A stretch of DNA of 64,000 nucleotides from assembly GCA_964655995.1 (NCBI GenBank), contig CAZZPK010000004.1, positions 7,715 through 71,714 on the forward strand. The letters are read 5' to 3'. This DNA comes from JACPIA01 sp964655995. GTDB taxonomy: Bacteria; Patescibacteriota; Minisyncoccia; Phycocordibacterales; XYD1-FULL-46-19. A program made the position numbers and the translations under genes. How positions within the stretch are numbered: position 1 is the stretch's first letter; each line of letters opens with the position of its first letter. Shown one piece after another: positions 32,986 through 40,435 of this stretch. The notes under the pieces are model-generated. The model was not told the DNA's origin. It saw nothing but the letters and a program-made list of their open reading frames with translations, and searched no databases.

Positions 32986-34314
32986 ATGGCAAATCTGGTA
33001 ACTAAATTAAGAATATTTGCTCAAAAAATCAAGCCACAGAATAAATTCGAAATCCGCGATACTAAAAAGTATGGTAACGGGGTTTACGCTAAAAGAGATA
33101 TAAAAAAAGGGGAAGTAATATGGGTTTTAGATGGTAAAGAAATCTCTGAATATATTTGCGACAAAATGATCGCGGATGGACTTTTGAGTAATGACAACCC
33201 GCTCCAAATAGGGATGGATAATTATTTAATTTTAGATCAAATTTCTTTATCGTTTAATCATAGTTGCTCACCAAATGCGACACTCTATGGACGGAGCACT
33301 TTGATGGCGATAAAAAATATAAAAAAAGGAGAGGAGATAACCTATGACTATTCGCTCACGGTACCGCCGTCTAATTATACTTTTAACACCATGGATCATT
33401 GTCAATGTGGATCTGATCGCTGTCGACAAAGTCTAGGCAACGTACTAACAGTCCAAAAAAGTAAACTTAAACATCATGCCGAAAATGGCCATTTACAAGA
33501 TTTTATTGTAGAGGAGTTAAATAAAATTAACTTTTTCAGAGAGATAGCTACAATTGGTTTAGAGGATATTTACACCTCAAAAGAAGAGGCTATCATTGAA
33601 TTAAAAAAGCGGTGGGAAAATGATGGGTTAAAACAAAAAGCGATTGCATTTATTGGCCGTGAATTTTTACCTAATTACTTTTTTGATAAACCACATGCTA
33701 TTTCAATTGAGGATGTGGCTACACCAAATCTGTCTACCCTCTCCTTCCGTGACGCAGCTAAAGAGATGGGCCTGGATCCGCTCCATTTTGAATACTTAGA
33801 AGACATCTTTGTTACGAGAAATATTGATAAGTCATCGCTTGCTAGAATGACTTTTTACCATGGCCTAAATTCTAACAATGAGATGATTACCACCCACAAA
33901 AAGGTCATTGACCTGTCAGGCAAAGAAGAGAAAAAACCTTTTAAAGAGATAAGCACCCTCTGGGGGGAGAATTTTGTTGACTTTCATCATCGACTATTTT
34001 TTAAGCATTTTCCGGAAGCTAAGGTCTTTGATGGGTCTAAGTGGTATAAAAATAAGGGAACAAAAGCGAAAGAATATTATATTTTTGTTTTTGCTTTGTC
34101 TATTTGCCACGGCGTTCTTTTTGAAACATTTTTTGACAATGGATACGAGGAGGGATTTACCAAGGAAGTCGCTGCGCCAGCATTTCAATTTGTCACCGAG
34201 TATTTTGGTGTAAAGCCTTTAGTGGTGCCAATTATACCCTTAAAATCAATTCCTGGATCCATAGCGGAGAAATACTGGTGGTGTTACCCGGAATATATTA
34301 AAATAAGTATATGA
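32986..34314 (+). CDS. SET-domain protein methyltransferase with unknown C-terminal domain
   Basis: A 442-residue protein. Residues 20-125 form a SET domain (YGNGVYAKRDIKKGE, NHSCSPN near residue 91, GEEITYDY near 116), followed by the post-SET cysteine cluster CQCGSDRC near 140. SET enzymes methylate lysines in proteins; all signature residues are present, so it is probably active. The last 270 or so residues match nothing I know. The stop codon overlaps the start of a sensor kinase gene (ATGA), so the two are translationally coupled. SET proteins are sporadic in bacteria and often derive from eukaryotes or serve host interaction; the target here is unknown. Confidence 0.85.
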   Translation: MANLVTKLRIFAQKIKPQNKFEIRDTKKYGNGVYAKRDIKKGEVIWVLDGKEISEYICDKMIADGLLSNDNPLQIGMDNYLILDQISLSFNHSCSPNATLYGRSTLMAIKNIKKGEEITYDYSLTVPPSNYTFNTMDHCQCGSDRCRQSLGNVLTVQKSKLKHHAENGHLQDFIVEELNKINFFREIATIGLEDIYTSKEEAIIELKKRWENDGLKQKAIAFIGREFLPNYFFDKPHAISIEDVATPNLSTLSFRDAAKEMGLDPLHFEYLEDIFVTRNIDKSSLARMTFYHGLNSNNEMITTHKKVIDLSGKEEKKPFKEISTLWGENFVDFHHRLFFKHFPEAKVFDGSKWYKNKGTKAKEYYIFVFALSICHGVLFETFFDNGYEEGFTKEVAAPAFQFVTEYFGVKPLVVPIIPLKSIPGSIAEKYWWCYPEYIKISI

Positions 34315-36005
34315 GTTTTAATCTAGTTACAAATTTAGAGGCTTGTTATGACTTTGTAGTAAACGACGCCCCGTTGTCTCTGGTTTATTACTCTCACTTT
34401 ACAACAATCATTATTTCACTTTTAGTGGGAATTTTGGTTCTAAGAAACAGCCGTCCTCCAATAACTGGTAAGGTGTTATTTAGCTTATCTGTTTTTTTTA
34501 GCCTTTGGGTGGTCATAGACCTGATAACCTGGACCAGCTACAACAGCACATATTATATGTTTTTCTGGTCACTTTTTGGTGTATTAACAGCTCTGGTTTA
34601 TCTATTTTGTATATATTTTGCTTATGTTTTTATAAATAAGAGAGACATTTCGTTTGCAGTACTTTCTGTTTTTTCTATATTAATTGCTCCAATTGTTTTT
34701 TTGATTCCTACAAATTATAACTTAAGTGGTTTTTTGGTGATTGATTGTATTTCCATAGAAGAAGTAATTTACACTAACTATTTTCTACTTTTTGGGGCAC
34801 TCGCTTTTGTTTGGGTTGCTATATCAGCATTCATAGGTTACAGAAAAACAAAAGAAAATGTCCTTAAAAAACAGATTATTTTAATGACTGTTGGTTTAGA
34901 GTTATTTATCACTATCTTTTTTACAGCTACATTTTTAGACAGTTATCTAGTAAATATAGGCGTAACTGGGGATTATATGTTAGGTAACTATGGCCTCTTT
35001 GGGATGGCTATATTTATGGCCTTTTTGGCATATCTGATTGTCCAATTTAAGGCTTTTAACATTAAACTTATTGGAGCGAATGTGTTGGTTATTACTTTGG
35101 CTGGGCTGGTTGGGTCATTGCTCTTCGTGGTGCAAAGTACCACCTCTTTGATTATTGCGGGGGTTACCTTTATTTTGTCAGTGGTATTTGGTTATTTCCT
35201 CATCCGTTCTGTCCGTAAGGAGGTGGAGGCGCGGGAGTATATTCAGGAGCTGGCGGGGGAGTTGGCCACCTCACGCGACCAACTCTTAGTCGCTAATGAG
35301 AAGCTACAGGAGCTCGATAAGCAGAAAACGGAGTTTGTCTCCATCGCCTCACACCAGCTCCGCTCGCCGCTGACGGCGATCAAGGGCTACTCCTCAATGA
35401 TTTTGGAGGGCTCGTTTGGCGAGATCAACGGTAAGACTAAGGACGCTGTGGACAAGATCTTCCAGTCTAGTCAGCGCCTCGTCAACATTATCGAGGACTT
35501 TCTTAACGTTACTCGTATCGAGCTCGGCACGATGAAGTATGAGATGAGCGAGATCAACGTTAAGGACATGACTAAAAAAATTATTGAGGAGCTCCGGCCA
35601 AATATCGAGGACAAGGGACTTGGTGTCAGTTTTAAAGCCGATAAGGGCAACCACACCGTTTATGCCGATGCGGGCAAAATTAGCCAAGTGATAGGTAATA
35701 TTATCGATAACGCCATCAAATACACTCCCGAGGGATCTATCGATATCACTCTGACTGGACAAAACGGTACCATACTACTAGCGGTTAAAGACAGTGGGGT
35801 GGGTATACCCAAAGAAACATTACCTAAGTTGTTTGAAAAGTTTATTCGGGCCGACGACGCCGGCAAGACCAATATCTCAGGTACCGGCCTGGGCCTATAC
35901 GTCGCCAAACAGATCGTAGAGGCTCACAGGGGCCGTATTTGGGCCGAGTCCGACGGCAAAGGCCACGGCTCCACCTTCTTTATCGAGTTTAAAAGGAGGG
36001 GGTAA
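34311..36005 (+). CDS. Seven-TM sensor histidine kinase
   Basis: A 564-residue kinase. Residues 20-300 hold seven or eight membrane helices (HisKA_7TM-like). A short coiled coil leads to the H-box FVSIASHQLRSPLTAIKGY (histidine near residue 347), then the HATPase domain with VIGNIIDNAIKYTPEG, KDSGVGIP and GTGLGLYVAKQ. No response regulator gene is adjacent. The base composition changes sharply near 35100: the sensor half is AT-rich (about 25 percent GC in 34621-34680), and the kinase half GC-rich (about 63 percent in 35341-35400). It is coupled to the SET gene by a 4-bp overlap. Confidence 0.92.
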   Translation: MSFNLVTNLEACYDFVVNDAPLSLVYYSHFTTIIISLLVGILVLRNSRPPITGKVLFSLSVFFSLWVVIDLITWTSYNSTYYMFFWSLFGVLTALVYLFCIYFAYVFINKRDISFAVLSVFSILIAPIVFLIPTNYNLSGFLVIDCISIEEVIYTNYFLLFGALAFVWVAISAFIGYRKTKENVLKKQIILMTVGLELFITIFFTATFLDSYLVNIGVTGDYMLGNYGLFGMAIFMAFLAYLIVQFKAFNIKLIGANVLVITLAGLVGSLLFVVQSTTSLIIAGVTFILSVVFGYFLIRSVRKEVEAREYIQELAGELATSRDQLLVANEKLQELDKQKTEFVSIASHQLRSPLTAIKGYSSMILEGSFGEINGKTKDAVDKIFQSSQRLVNIIEDFLNVTRIELGTMKYEMSEINVKDMTKKIIEELRPNIEDKGLGVSFKADKGNHTVYADAGKISQVIGNIIDNAIKYTPEGSIDITLTGQNGTILLAVKDSGVGIPKETLPKLFEKFIRADDAGKTNISGTGLGLYVAKQIVEAHRGRIWAESDGKGHGSTFFIEFKRRG

Positions 36006-36007
36006 TA

Positions 36008-36520
36008 ATGAGGCCAGTCTCACAAATTTTTAAAGACGACCAGGATGATCGGAAAGATCCAACTATTGGTGTTGATTTAAAAATACTACAAAAAGTATCT
36101 GACAGAGATAAAAAGAGACGAAAAGAGGTTGAATTATTGCTTAAGAAAAAATTAATTAAAACCGGGGCGGATTTTTATAAAGCGGCGATGATTTATCATC
36201 ATACCCCAGGTTATGGAGATGGTCTCAAGGCACCAAAGTCGACTCTTAAAAACTATAAAATTGCTTTAAAGCTGGCCCAAAAGAGCATCGATAAAAAATA
36301 CGAAAAAGCTAAATGGTTATTTGCGGCTGTCACCGATAGATTATTGACTAATCAAGGCAAACCGCAAAAGTTTGGCACGCAGTATCGCAAAAAAGATCAA
36401 AGTAGTCCCTGGGAGCTTTTACCCGTAAACCCAAAAACTACCGATACTGAGCGCAAAAAGTATAACGTCCCAACCTTAAAACAAACCCAGAATCGCCTTA
36501 AAAAGCTAAATCGTATATAA
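36008..36520 (+). CDS. DUF6624-like protein
   Basis: A 170-residue protein whose central part (DFYKAAMIYHHT, ALKLAQKSIDKKYEKAKWLF, DRLLTNQGKPQKFGTQYR) matches the pattern of DUF6624 as I recall it. The function of that family is unknown. It begins 2 nt after the kinase gene and is therefore in the same operon as the SET protein and the kinase. Confidence 0.7.
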   Translation: MRPVSQIFKDDQDDRKDPTIGVDLKILQKVSDRDKKRRKEVELLLKKKLIKTGADFYKAAMIYHHTPGYGDGLKAPKSTLKNYKIALKLAQKSIDKKYEKAKWLFAAVTDRLLTNQGKPQKFGTQYRKKDQSSPWELLPVNPKTTDTERKKYNVPTLKQTQNRLKKLNRI

Positions 36521-36528
36521 TAGTCGGT

Positions 36529-37476
36529 ATGTCCGAGAAGATTATGTTAAGCGGGGTTAAGCCGACGGGGCGGCCGCATATTGGCAATTATTTTGGCGCC
36601 ATGCGCCAGTTTGTGGATCTCGCTAAGCAAAATAGTGCTTACGTGATGATCGCCGACTTGCACGCTCTCACCACCTTACACAACGCCTCCGAGCTTAAGC
36701 AAAATACTTTAGACTTAGCGCTTGACTACCTCGCCATCGGCCTCGACCCGGCTAAAGTCACCATTTTTAAGCAGTCTGAGGTGTCGGCTCACGCGGAGCT
36801 GGCCTGGATTTTTAATACGCTCGTTACCATCCCTTATCTCCAGCGCGCCCACGCCTACAAAGATGCCGAGGCTAAAGGTAAGGAGCTCGACGCCGGTACT
36901 TTTACTTACCCGGTGCTGATGGCGGCGGATATTTTACTCTACAACACCGATGTGGTGCCGGTAGGCCGCGATCAAAAACAGCATGTGGAGTACGCTCGCG
37001 ACATCGCCGAGAAGTTTAATCGCACTTATGGCGAAACGTTTAAACTGCCCGAGCCGCTCATTTTAAGCGACGTTGAGACCGTGCCGGGTATTGACGGGCA
37101 GAAGATGAGCAAGAGCTATAACAACACTATCCCGCTTTTTGCCAGTGATGAAGAAATAGCCAAATTAGTAATGGCGATAGTGACCGACTCGAGCGGCGAG
37201 CGCCCGGAGAATGTGTATCAAATCCATAAACTGTTTAAGTCAGAGAGTGAGTTAACCAATTTGTATGGGGAGAAAAAAGGTAAATATAAAGAGCTTAAAG
37301 AGGCGCTGATCGAAGACGTTAAAGCGTTTATTAAACCGCTGCGCGAGAGGCGAGAGGAGTTGGCTAAAAATCCGGGCGAAGTTATTAAAATGTTAGAGGA
37401 GGGTAGTAACCGGGCGCGCGAGTCTGCTACAATAAAGTTAAACGAGGTAAAACAAAAAGTCGGTTTGGATCTCTAA
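36529..37476 (+). CDS. trpS: Tryptophanyl-tRNA synthetase
   Basis: A 315-residue class I synthetase. The HIGH-like motif is RPHIGNYFG (about residues 14-22) and KMSKSY is near residue 196. The GTFTYPVLMAADILLY and GRDQKQHVEYARDIA segments are typical. TATAAT (36516-36521) ends 7 nt before the ATG, overlapping the end of the previous gene, and implies a leaderless start. Confidence 0.97.
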   Translation: MSEKIMLSGVKPTGRPHIGNYFGAMRQFVDLAKQNSAYVMIADLHALTTLHNASELKQNTLDLALDYLAIGLDPAKVTIFKQSEVSAHAELAWIFNTLVTIPYLQRAHAYKDAEAKGKELDAGTFTYPVLMAADILLYNTDVVPVGRDQKQHVEYARDIAEKFNRTYGETFKLPEPLILSDVETVPGIDGQKMSKSYNNTIPLFASDEEIAKLVMAIVTDSSGERPENVYQIHKLFKSESELTNLYGEKKGKYKELKEALIEDVKAFIKPLRERREELAKNPGEVIKMLEEGSNRARESATIKLNEVKQKVGLDL

Positions 37477-37485
37477 TCAAACTAA

Positions 37486-39261
37486 ATGGCTAAAATTAAA
37501 TTAAATGACATCCAACTTGGGATAAAGATCCTAAGTCGTTATTTAGCTCCTTACAAAAACCAATTGATATTGGTGTGGGCTTTAAGTTGCGCTTCGGCAT
37601 TAACTAATGGTCTTATACCATACATTACCGGTAAATTAGTTGATAATATAATCTCCCCAACTACCGTTAATTTTATCAATTTAACTTTGGCCTCTTATTT
37701 TGTGCTACTAGGTTTGTGGGTTTTGATTCAGATTTTTGCTTATTTAATTGATTGGAAAAATGGATATGAAGCCGACCGCTTATCGGCTATTATTTATTCC
37801 GAATACGTCTCTTTGGGGATGAGTTACATACTGCTGTTACCATTGTCATTCCATAAAAAAACTAAATCGGGTCAGGTCGGTAGTAAAATCCAAAAAACAG
37901 CCCAATCTTTTTATAATATCGGTAAGGTGGTTATAGATATACTGCCCCAGCTTTTAACTATAATAATCGCCGTAATCTTGTTGGCCACTATAAATATTAA
38001 GCTTTTAGGAATCCTACTCATTGGCCTATGTTTATACTTAGCGATTTTATTTAAAGTCGTACCTAAAAGCGGCAAATTGCAGAGGGAAATATACGAGACC
38101 TGGAGTAAGGCCTGGGGAGACGCCTGGGACGCCCTCAATAATATAACTACCGTAAAACACGCCTCGACGGAGGATTATGAGAAGAAAAAAATATACAAAA
38201 GCTTTTTTGGTAAGGCTTTTAACGTTGACCTAAAACTGATGGCAATTTGGAATAATTTAGGTTTTTACCAGAGAGTAATAATTTTGATAACCCAGTTTAC
38301 TATTTTCTTTTTCTCAATTATTTATATTCAAAAAGGTTTAATGACGATTGGCGAGTTGGTTGCTTTTAATGCTTATGCCGCTATGTTTTTTGGTCCTTTT
38401 GTCACGCTGGGCCGACAATGGCAGGATTTTCAAAATGGTATTATTTTTGCCATCGAATCAGAAAAAATACTGTCTTTGCCGATGGAGTCATACGAAAATA
38501 AAGACTCGATAACCAAAGTCGTAAATGGCGCTGTTAATTTTAAAAACGTCGATTATTATTACGAAAAAAGCAAACCCGTGCTCAAGGATATTAATTTTGA
38601 GGTCAAACCGGGCGAAGTGGTGGCCCTGGTAGGCAAATCCGGGGAAGGTAAGACCACTTTGGTTGATTTACTGTCAAACTATCATTCGGCCAAAGTGGGG
38701 AAGATTTTGATTGATAATATTGATATTAAAAAATACAATCTTAAGTCTTTGCGCTCCCAGATTGCGGTGGTGCCGCAGGAGGTGGTGCTATTTAACGACA
38801 CGATCAAAAAGAACATCCAATACGGCAGCTTTGGCACTACCGACAAGCAGGTGGAGGAGGCGGCGCGGAAGGCGCATGCGCTCGAGTTTATTGAGAAGTT
38901 TCCTAAAAAATGGAAGCAGATTGTGGGCGAGCGGGGAGTTAAACTCTCCGTGGGTCAAAAACAGCGTGTCGCCATTGCCCGTGCTATTTTACGCGATCCT
39001 AAGATTTTAATTTTAGACGAGCCGACCTCGGCGCTCGATGCCGAGTCGGAGAGCTTTATTACCAAGTCGCTTGAGGAGCTGATGCAGGGTCGCACCACCT
39101 TTATCATCGCTCACCGGCTCTCCACCGTACGCCGGGCCGATAAGATCTTGGTCTTTAAAGACGGCACCATTGTGGAGCAGGGTAAGCACGACGAGCTTAT
39201 TAACCTCCCTAACGGCGTTTACCGCCGACTCTACGAGCTCCAAATCGGCTTACATCAGTAG
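37486..39261 (+). CDS. ABC exporter (fused permease and ATPase)
   Basis: A 591-residue half-transporter. Six membrane helices occupy residues 20-310. The ATPase domain has Walker A GKSGEGKTT (about 384), signature LSVGQKQR (about 486), Walker B ILILDEPTSALD (about 507) and the H-loop HRLS. It probably works as a homodimer exporting lipids or peptides. The first two thirds are AT-rich (about 20 percent GC in 38281-38340), while the end of the ATPase domain is much GC-richer. It is followed by a terminator. Confidence 0.93.
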   Translation: MAKIKLNDIQLGIKILSRYLAPYKNQLILVWALSCASALTNGLIPYITGKLVDNIISPTTVNFINLTLASYFVLLGLWVLIQIFAYLIDWKNGYEADRLSAIIYSEYVSLGMSYILLLPLSFHKKTKSGQVGSKIQKTAQSFYNIGKVVIDILPQLLTIIIAVILLATINIKLLGILLIGLCLYLAILFKVVPKSGKLQREIYETWSKAWGDAWDALNNITTVKHASTEDYEKKKIYKSFFGKAFNVDLKLMAIWNNLGFYQRVIILITQFTIFFFSIIYIQKGLMTIGELVAFNAYAAMFFGPFVTLGRQWQDFQNGIIFAIESEKILSLPMESYENKDSITKVVNGAVNFKNVDYYYEKSKPVLKDINFEVKPGEVVALVGKSGEGKTTLVDLLSNYHSAKVGKILIDNIDIKKYNLKSLRSQIAVVPQEVVLFNDTIKKNIQYGSFGTTDKQVEEAARKAHALEFIEKFPKKWKQIVGERGVKLSVGQKQRVAIARAILRDPKILILDEPTSALDAESESFITKSLEELMQGRTTFIIAHRLSTVRRADKILVFKDGTIVEQGKHDELINLPNGVYRRLYELQIGLHQ

Positions 39262-39317
39262 AATTAACGTGATACATTACAAATAAGCGTTCATACCTAT
39301 GTGACGCAATCACGGTT

Positions 39318-39347
39318 GCCGTCCCTTTCTAGAGGAGACGGCTTTTT
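39318..39347 (+). terminator. Rho-independent terminator of the ABC gene
   Basis: GCCGTC (39318-39323) pairs with GACGGC (39337-39342), followed by TTTTTCTTC. Confidence 0.8.
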
Positions 39348-39359
39348 CTTCAATATAAA

Positions 39360-39395
39360 TTAGTCGTTATTCCACGATCGTAGATTAACTGCTAA
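39360..39395. repeat. 36-bp palindrome, copy 4, overlapping a promoter
   Basis: Centre ACGATCGT (39374-39381); the left half TTAGTCGTTATTCCACGA is complementary to the right half at 14 of 18 positions. Its core fills the 17-bp spacer between a candidate -35 (TTCCAC, 39370-39375) and -10 (TAAAAT, 39393-39398) of the next gene, the position of a repressor operator. It ends 9 bp before that gene's ATG. Confidence 0.85.
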
Positions 39396-39404
39396 AATAT
39401 AGCT

Positions 39405-39962
39405 ATGAGAAAAATAAGAAGTAAGACCAAGAAAAAGATATTACTCATACTTGAAGCTGGAATAGCATTAGGACTGAGTAGCCATAATTTTAGGCAGCAA
39501 AGATTTATTTTAAAACAAATTCCCAAAGAATTATCTAGTATAAATAAATACGAATTGATAAAAAATATCAAAGATTTTTACAATAAAAACCTAATAAATT
39601 ATCAAGAAAAAACTGACGGGAATATAGAAGTAATTTTAACAGAAAAAGGCAGGGAACATGCCTTACTTTACTCATTAGATACAATACAAATTAAAAAACC
39701 TAACACCTGGAATAGTTGCTGGCATTTAGTCCTGTTTGATATCCCAGAGAAGAAACGCAAGGGGCGCGATGCTTTGCGAGAAAAATTAAAGGAGCTGGGA
39801 TTTTACGAATGGCAAAAGTCGGCTTTTATTTACCCTTATCCCTGCAGCAAAGAGGTAGAATTTATTGTCGAAATTTTTGACCTGAGACCTTATGTCAGAT
39901 ATGCCGAATTGCGTCATCCAACCAATGAGTCAGAATTAAAACTTAAATTTAAATTGTATTAG
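39405..39962 (+). CDS. PaaX-like regulator with Cas2-like domain
   Basis: A 185-residue protein. The N-terminal 80 or so residues look like a winged helix (KKKILLILEAGIALGL, ELIKNIKDFYNKNLINYQ, then VILTEKGREHALLY). The C-terminal part, WHLVLFDIPEKKRKGRDALR followed by ELGFYEWQKSAFIYPYPC, matches the ferredoxin-like domain shared by PaaX repressors and Cas2. No cas1 or CRISPR array is near. The gene lies 9 bp inside palindrome copy 4 and 11 bp inside copy 5. It could be a repressor acting on these palindromes or the mobility protein of a palindrome-bounded element. It is AT-rich. Confidence 0.78.
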   Translation: MRKIRSKTKKKILLILEAGIALGLSSHNFRQQRFILKQIPKELSSINKYELIKNIKDFYNKNLINYQEKTDGNIEVILTEKGREHALLYSLDTIQIKKPNTWNSCWHLVLFDIPEKKRKGRDALREKLKELGFYEWQKSAFIYPYPCSKEVEFIVEIFDLRPYVRYAELRHPTNESELKLKFKLY

Positions 39963-39973
39963 TTGTATTAGGA

Positions 39974-40009
39974 TTAGCTGTTAACCCACGATCGTGAGTT
40001 AATGGATAA
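39974..40009. repeat. 36-bp palindrome, copy 5, after the PaaX/Cas2-like gene
   Basis: Centre ACGATCGT (39988-39995); the left half TTAGCTGTTAACCCACGA pairs with the right half at 14 of 18 positions and matches the left half of copy 4 at 14 of 18. It starts 11 bp after the stop codon of the enclosed gene. Confidence 0.85.
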
Positions 40010-40155
40010 TTTACCAAATAATCTAGACTTGTTACATTAATGTAACGGCGCCGAATGGCCCCTATGATCTTAGGACTAGGGAGTCTGCGCGCCTAGACAA
40101 TGGCCAAGTCGGTGGTATAGAAAGATATTAAAGTTATGTATAATATTTCAGGTAC
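40010..40155. other. Intergenic region with small palindromes
   Basis: No gene is seen. It contains a perfect 16-bp palindrome GTTACATTAATGTAAC (40027-40042), small CCTA/TAGG and GACT/AGTC hairpins, and a GGCGCC/GCGCGCC pair between about 40043 and 40097. A TATAAT preceded by TG (near 40140) could be a further promoter. Confidence 0.35.
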
Positions 40156-40183
40156 TTGACAAATTTTGGGGACCTGCTATACT
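40156..40183 (+). promoter_or_regulatory. Promoter of the apparent non-coding RNA
   Basis: TTGACA (40156-40161), 16 bp, TATACT (40178-40183). No open reading frame with a ribosome binding site follows before the terminator at 40367-40395. Confidence 0.7.
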
Positions 40184-40188
40184 GGGGA

Positions 40189-40403
40189 GTAGCCGAGGTT
40201 ATGGGTCCTTACCTGGCTCTCGCGTCGAAGGACCCCCGATGGTGGCCGGATGCCGCCCCCGATGGCGCTAGGGACGCGCTGGACTCTTAGGAAAAGACGC
40301 CTGTTTAGACGACCAAACAGGTGGTACTCCTGAGAGGACCAATTAACTGGTCGTCTCCCACGACACGGGCCCGCAGCAAACTTGCTGACGGGCCCTATTT
40401 TTA
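40189..40403 (+). ncRNA. Structured RNA of about 215 nt, family not recognised
   Basis: A promoter at one end and a strong terminator at the other enclose a GC-rich, highly paired sequence without a plausible protein. Visible helices: GGGAG near the 5' end with CTCCC (40355-40359 region), GGGTCCTT (40203) with AAGGACCC (40228), GGTGGC (40241) with GCCGCC (40252), CTCTTAGGA (40284) with TCCTGAGAG (40328) enclosing CCTGTTT (40300) with AAACAGG (40315), and GACCA (40337) with TGGTC (40348). The layout suggests a multibranched RNA. It is not RNase P, SRP, tmRNA or a tRNA by their known motifs. A leader of aspS is the alternative, but the terminator and a separate aspS -10 argue for an independent RNA. 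Confidence 0.6.
40367..40402 (+). terminator. Terminator of the structured RNA
   Basis: GGGCCCG-CAGCAA pairs with TTGCTG-A-CGGGCCC (13 bp with one bulge), followed by TATTTTTATT. Confidence 0.85.
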
Positions 40404-40435
40404 TTACCAGCAGATTGTGTTATAAATAAAAGACT

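Noticed and set aside
39360..40009. CRISPR-Cas locus
   Set aside because: The protein has a Cas2-like fold and the palindromes are 36 bp long like some CRISPR repeats, but there is no array of repeats and spacers, no cas1 and no effector gene; the repeats are full palindromes with varying arms.
40184..40193. Manganese (yybP-ykoY) riboswitch start
   Set aside because: GGGGAGTAGC resembles the beginning of that consensus as I remember it, but the other conserved parts were not found and the RNA ends in a terminator without a transporter gene.
40189..40403. T-box riboswitch controlling aspS
   Set aside because: AGGTGGTACTCC (40319-40330) recalls the T-box core, and an aminoacyl-tRNA synthetase follows. 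But UGGU would pair with a tRNA having A73, whereas tRNA-Asp has G73; no Asp specifier in a stem I was found, and the terminator does not compete with this segment.
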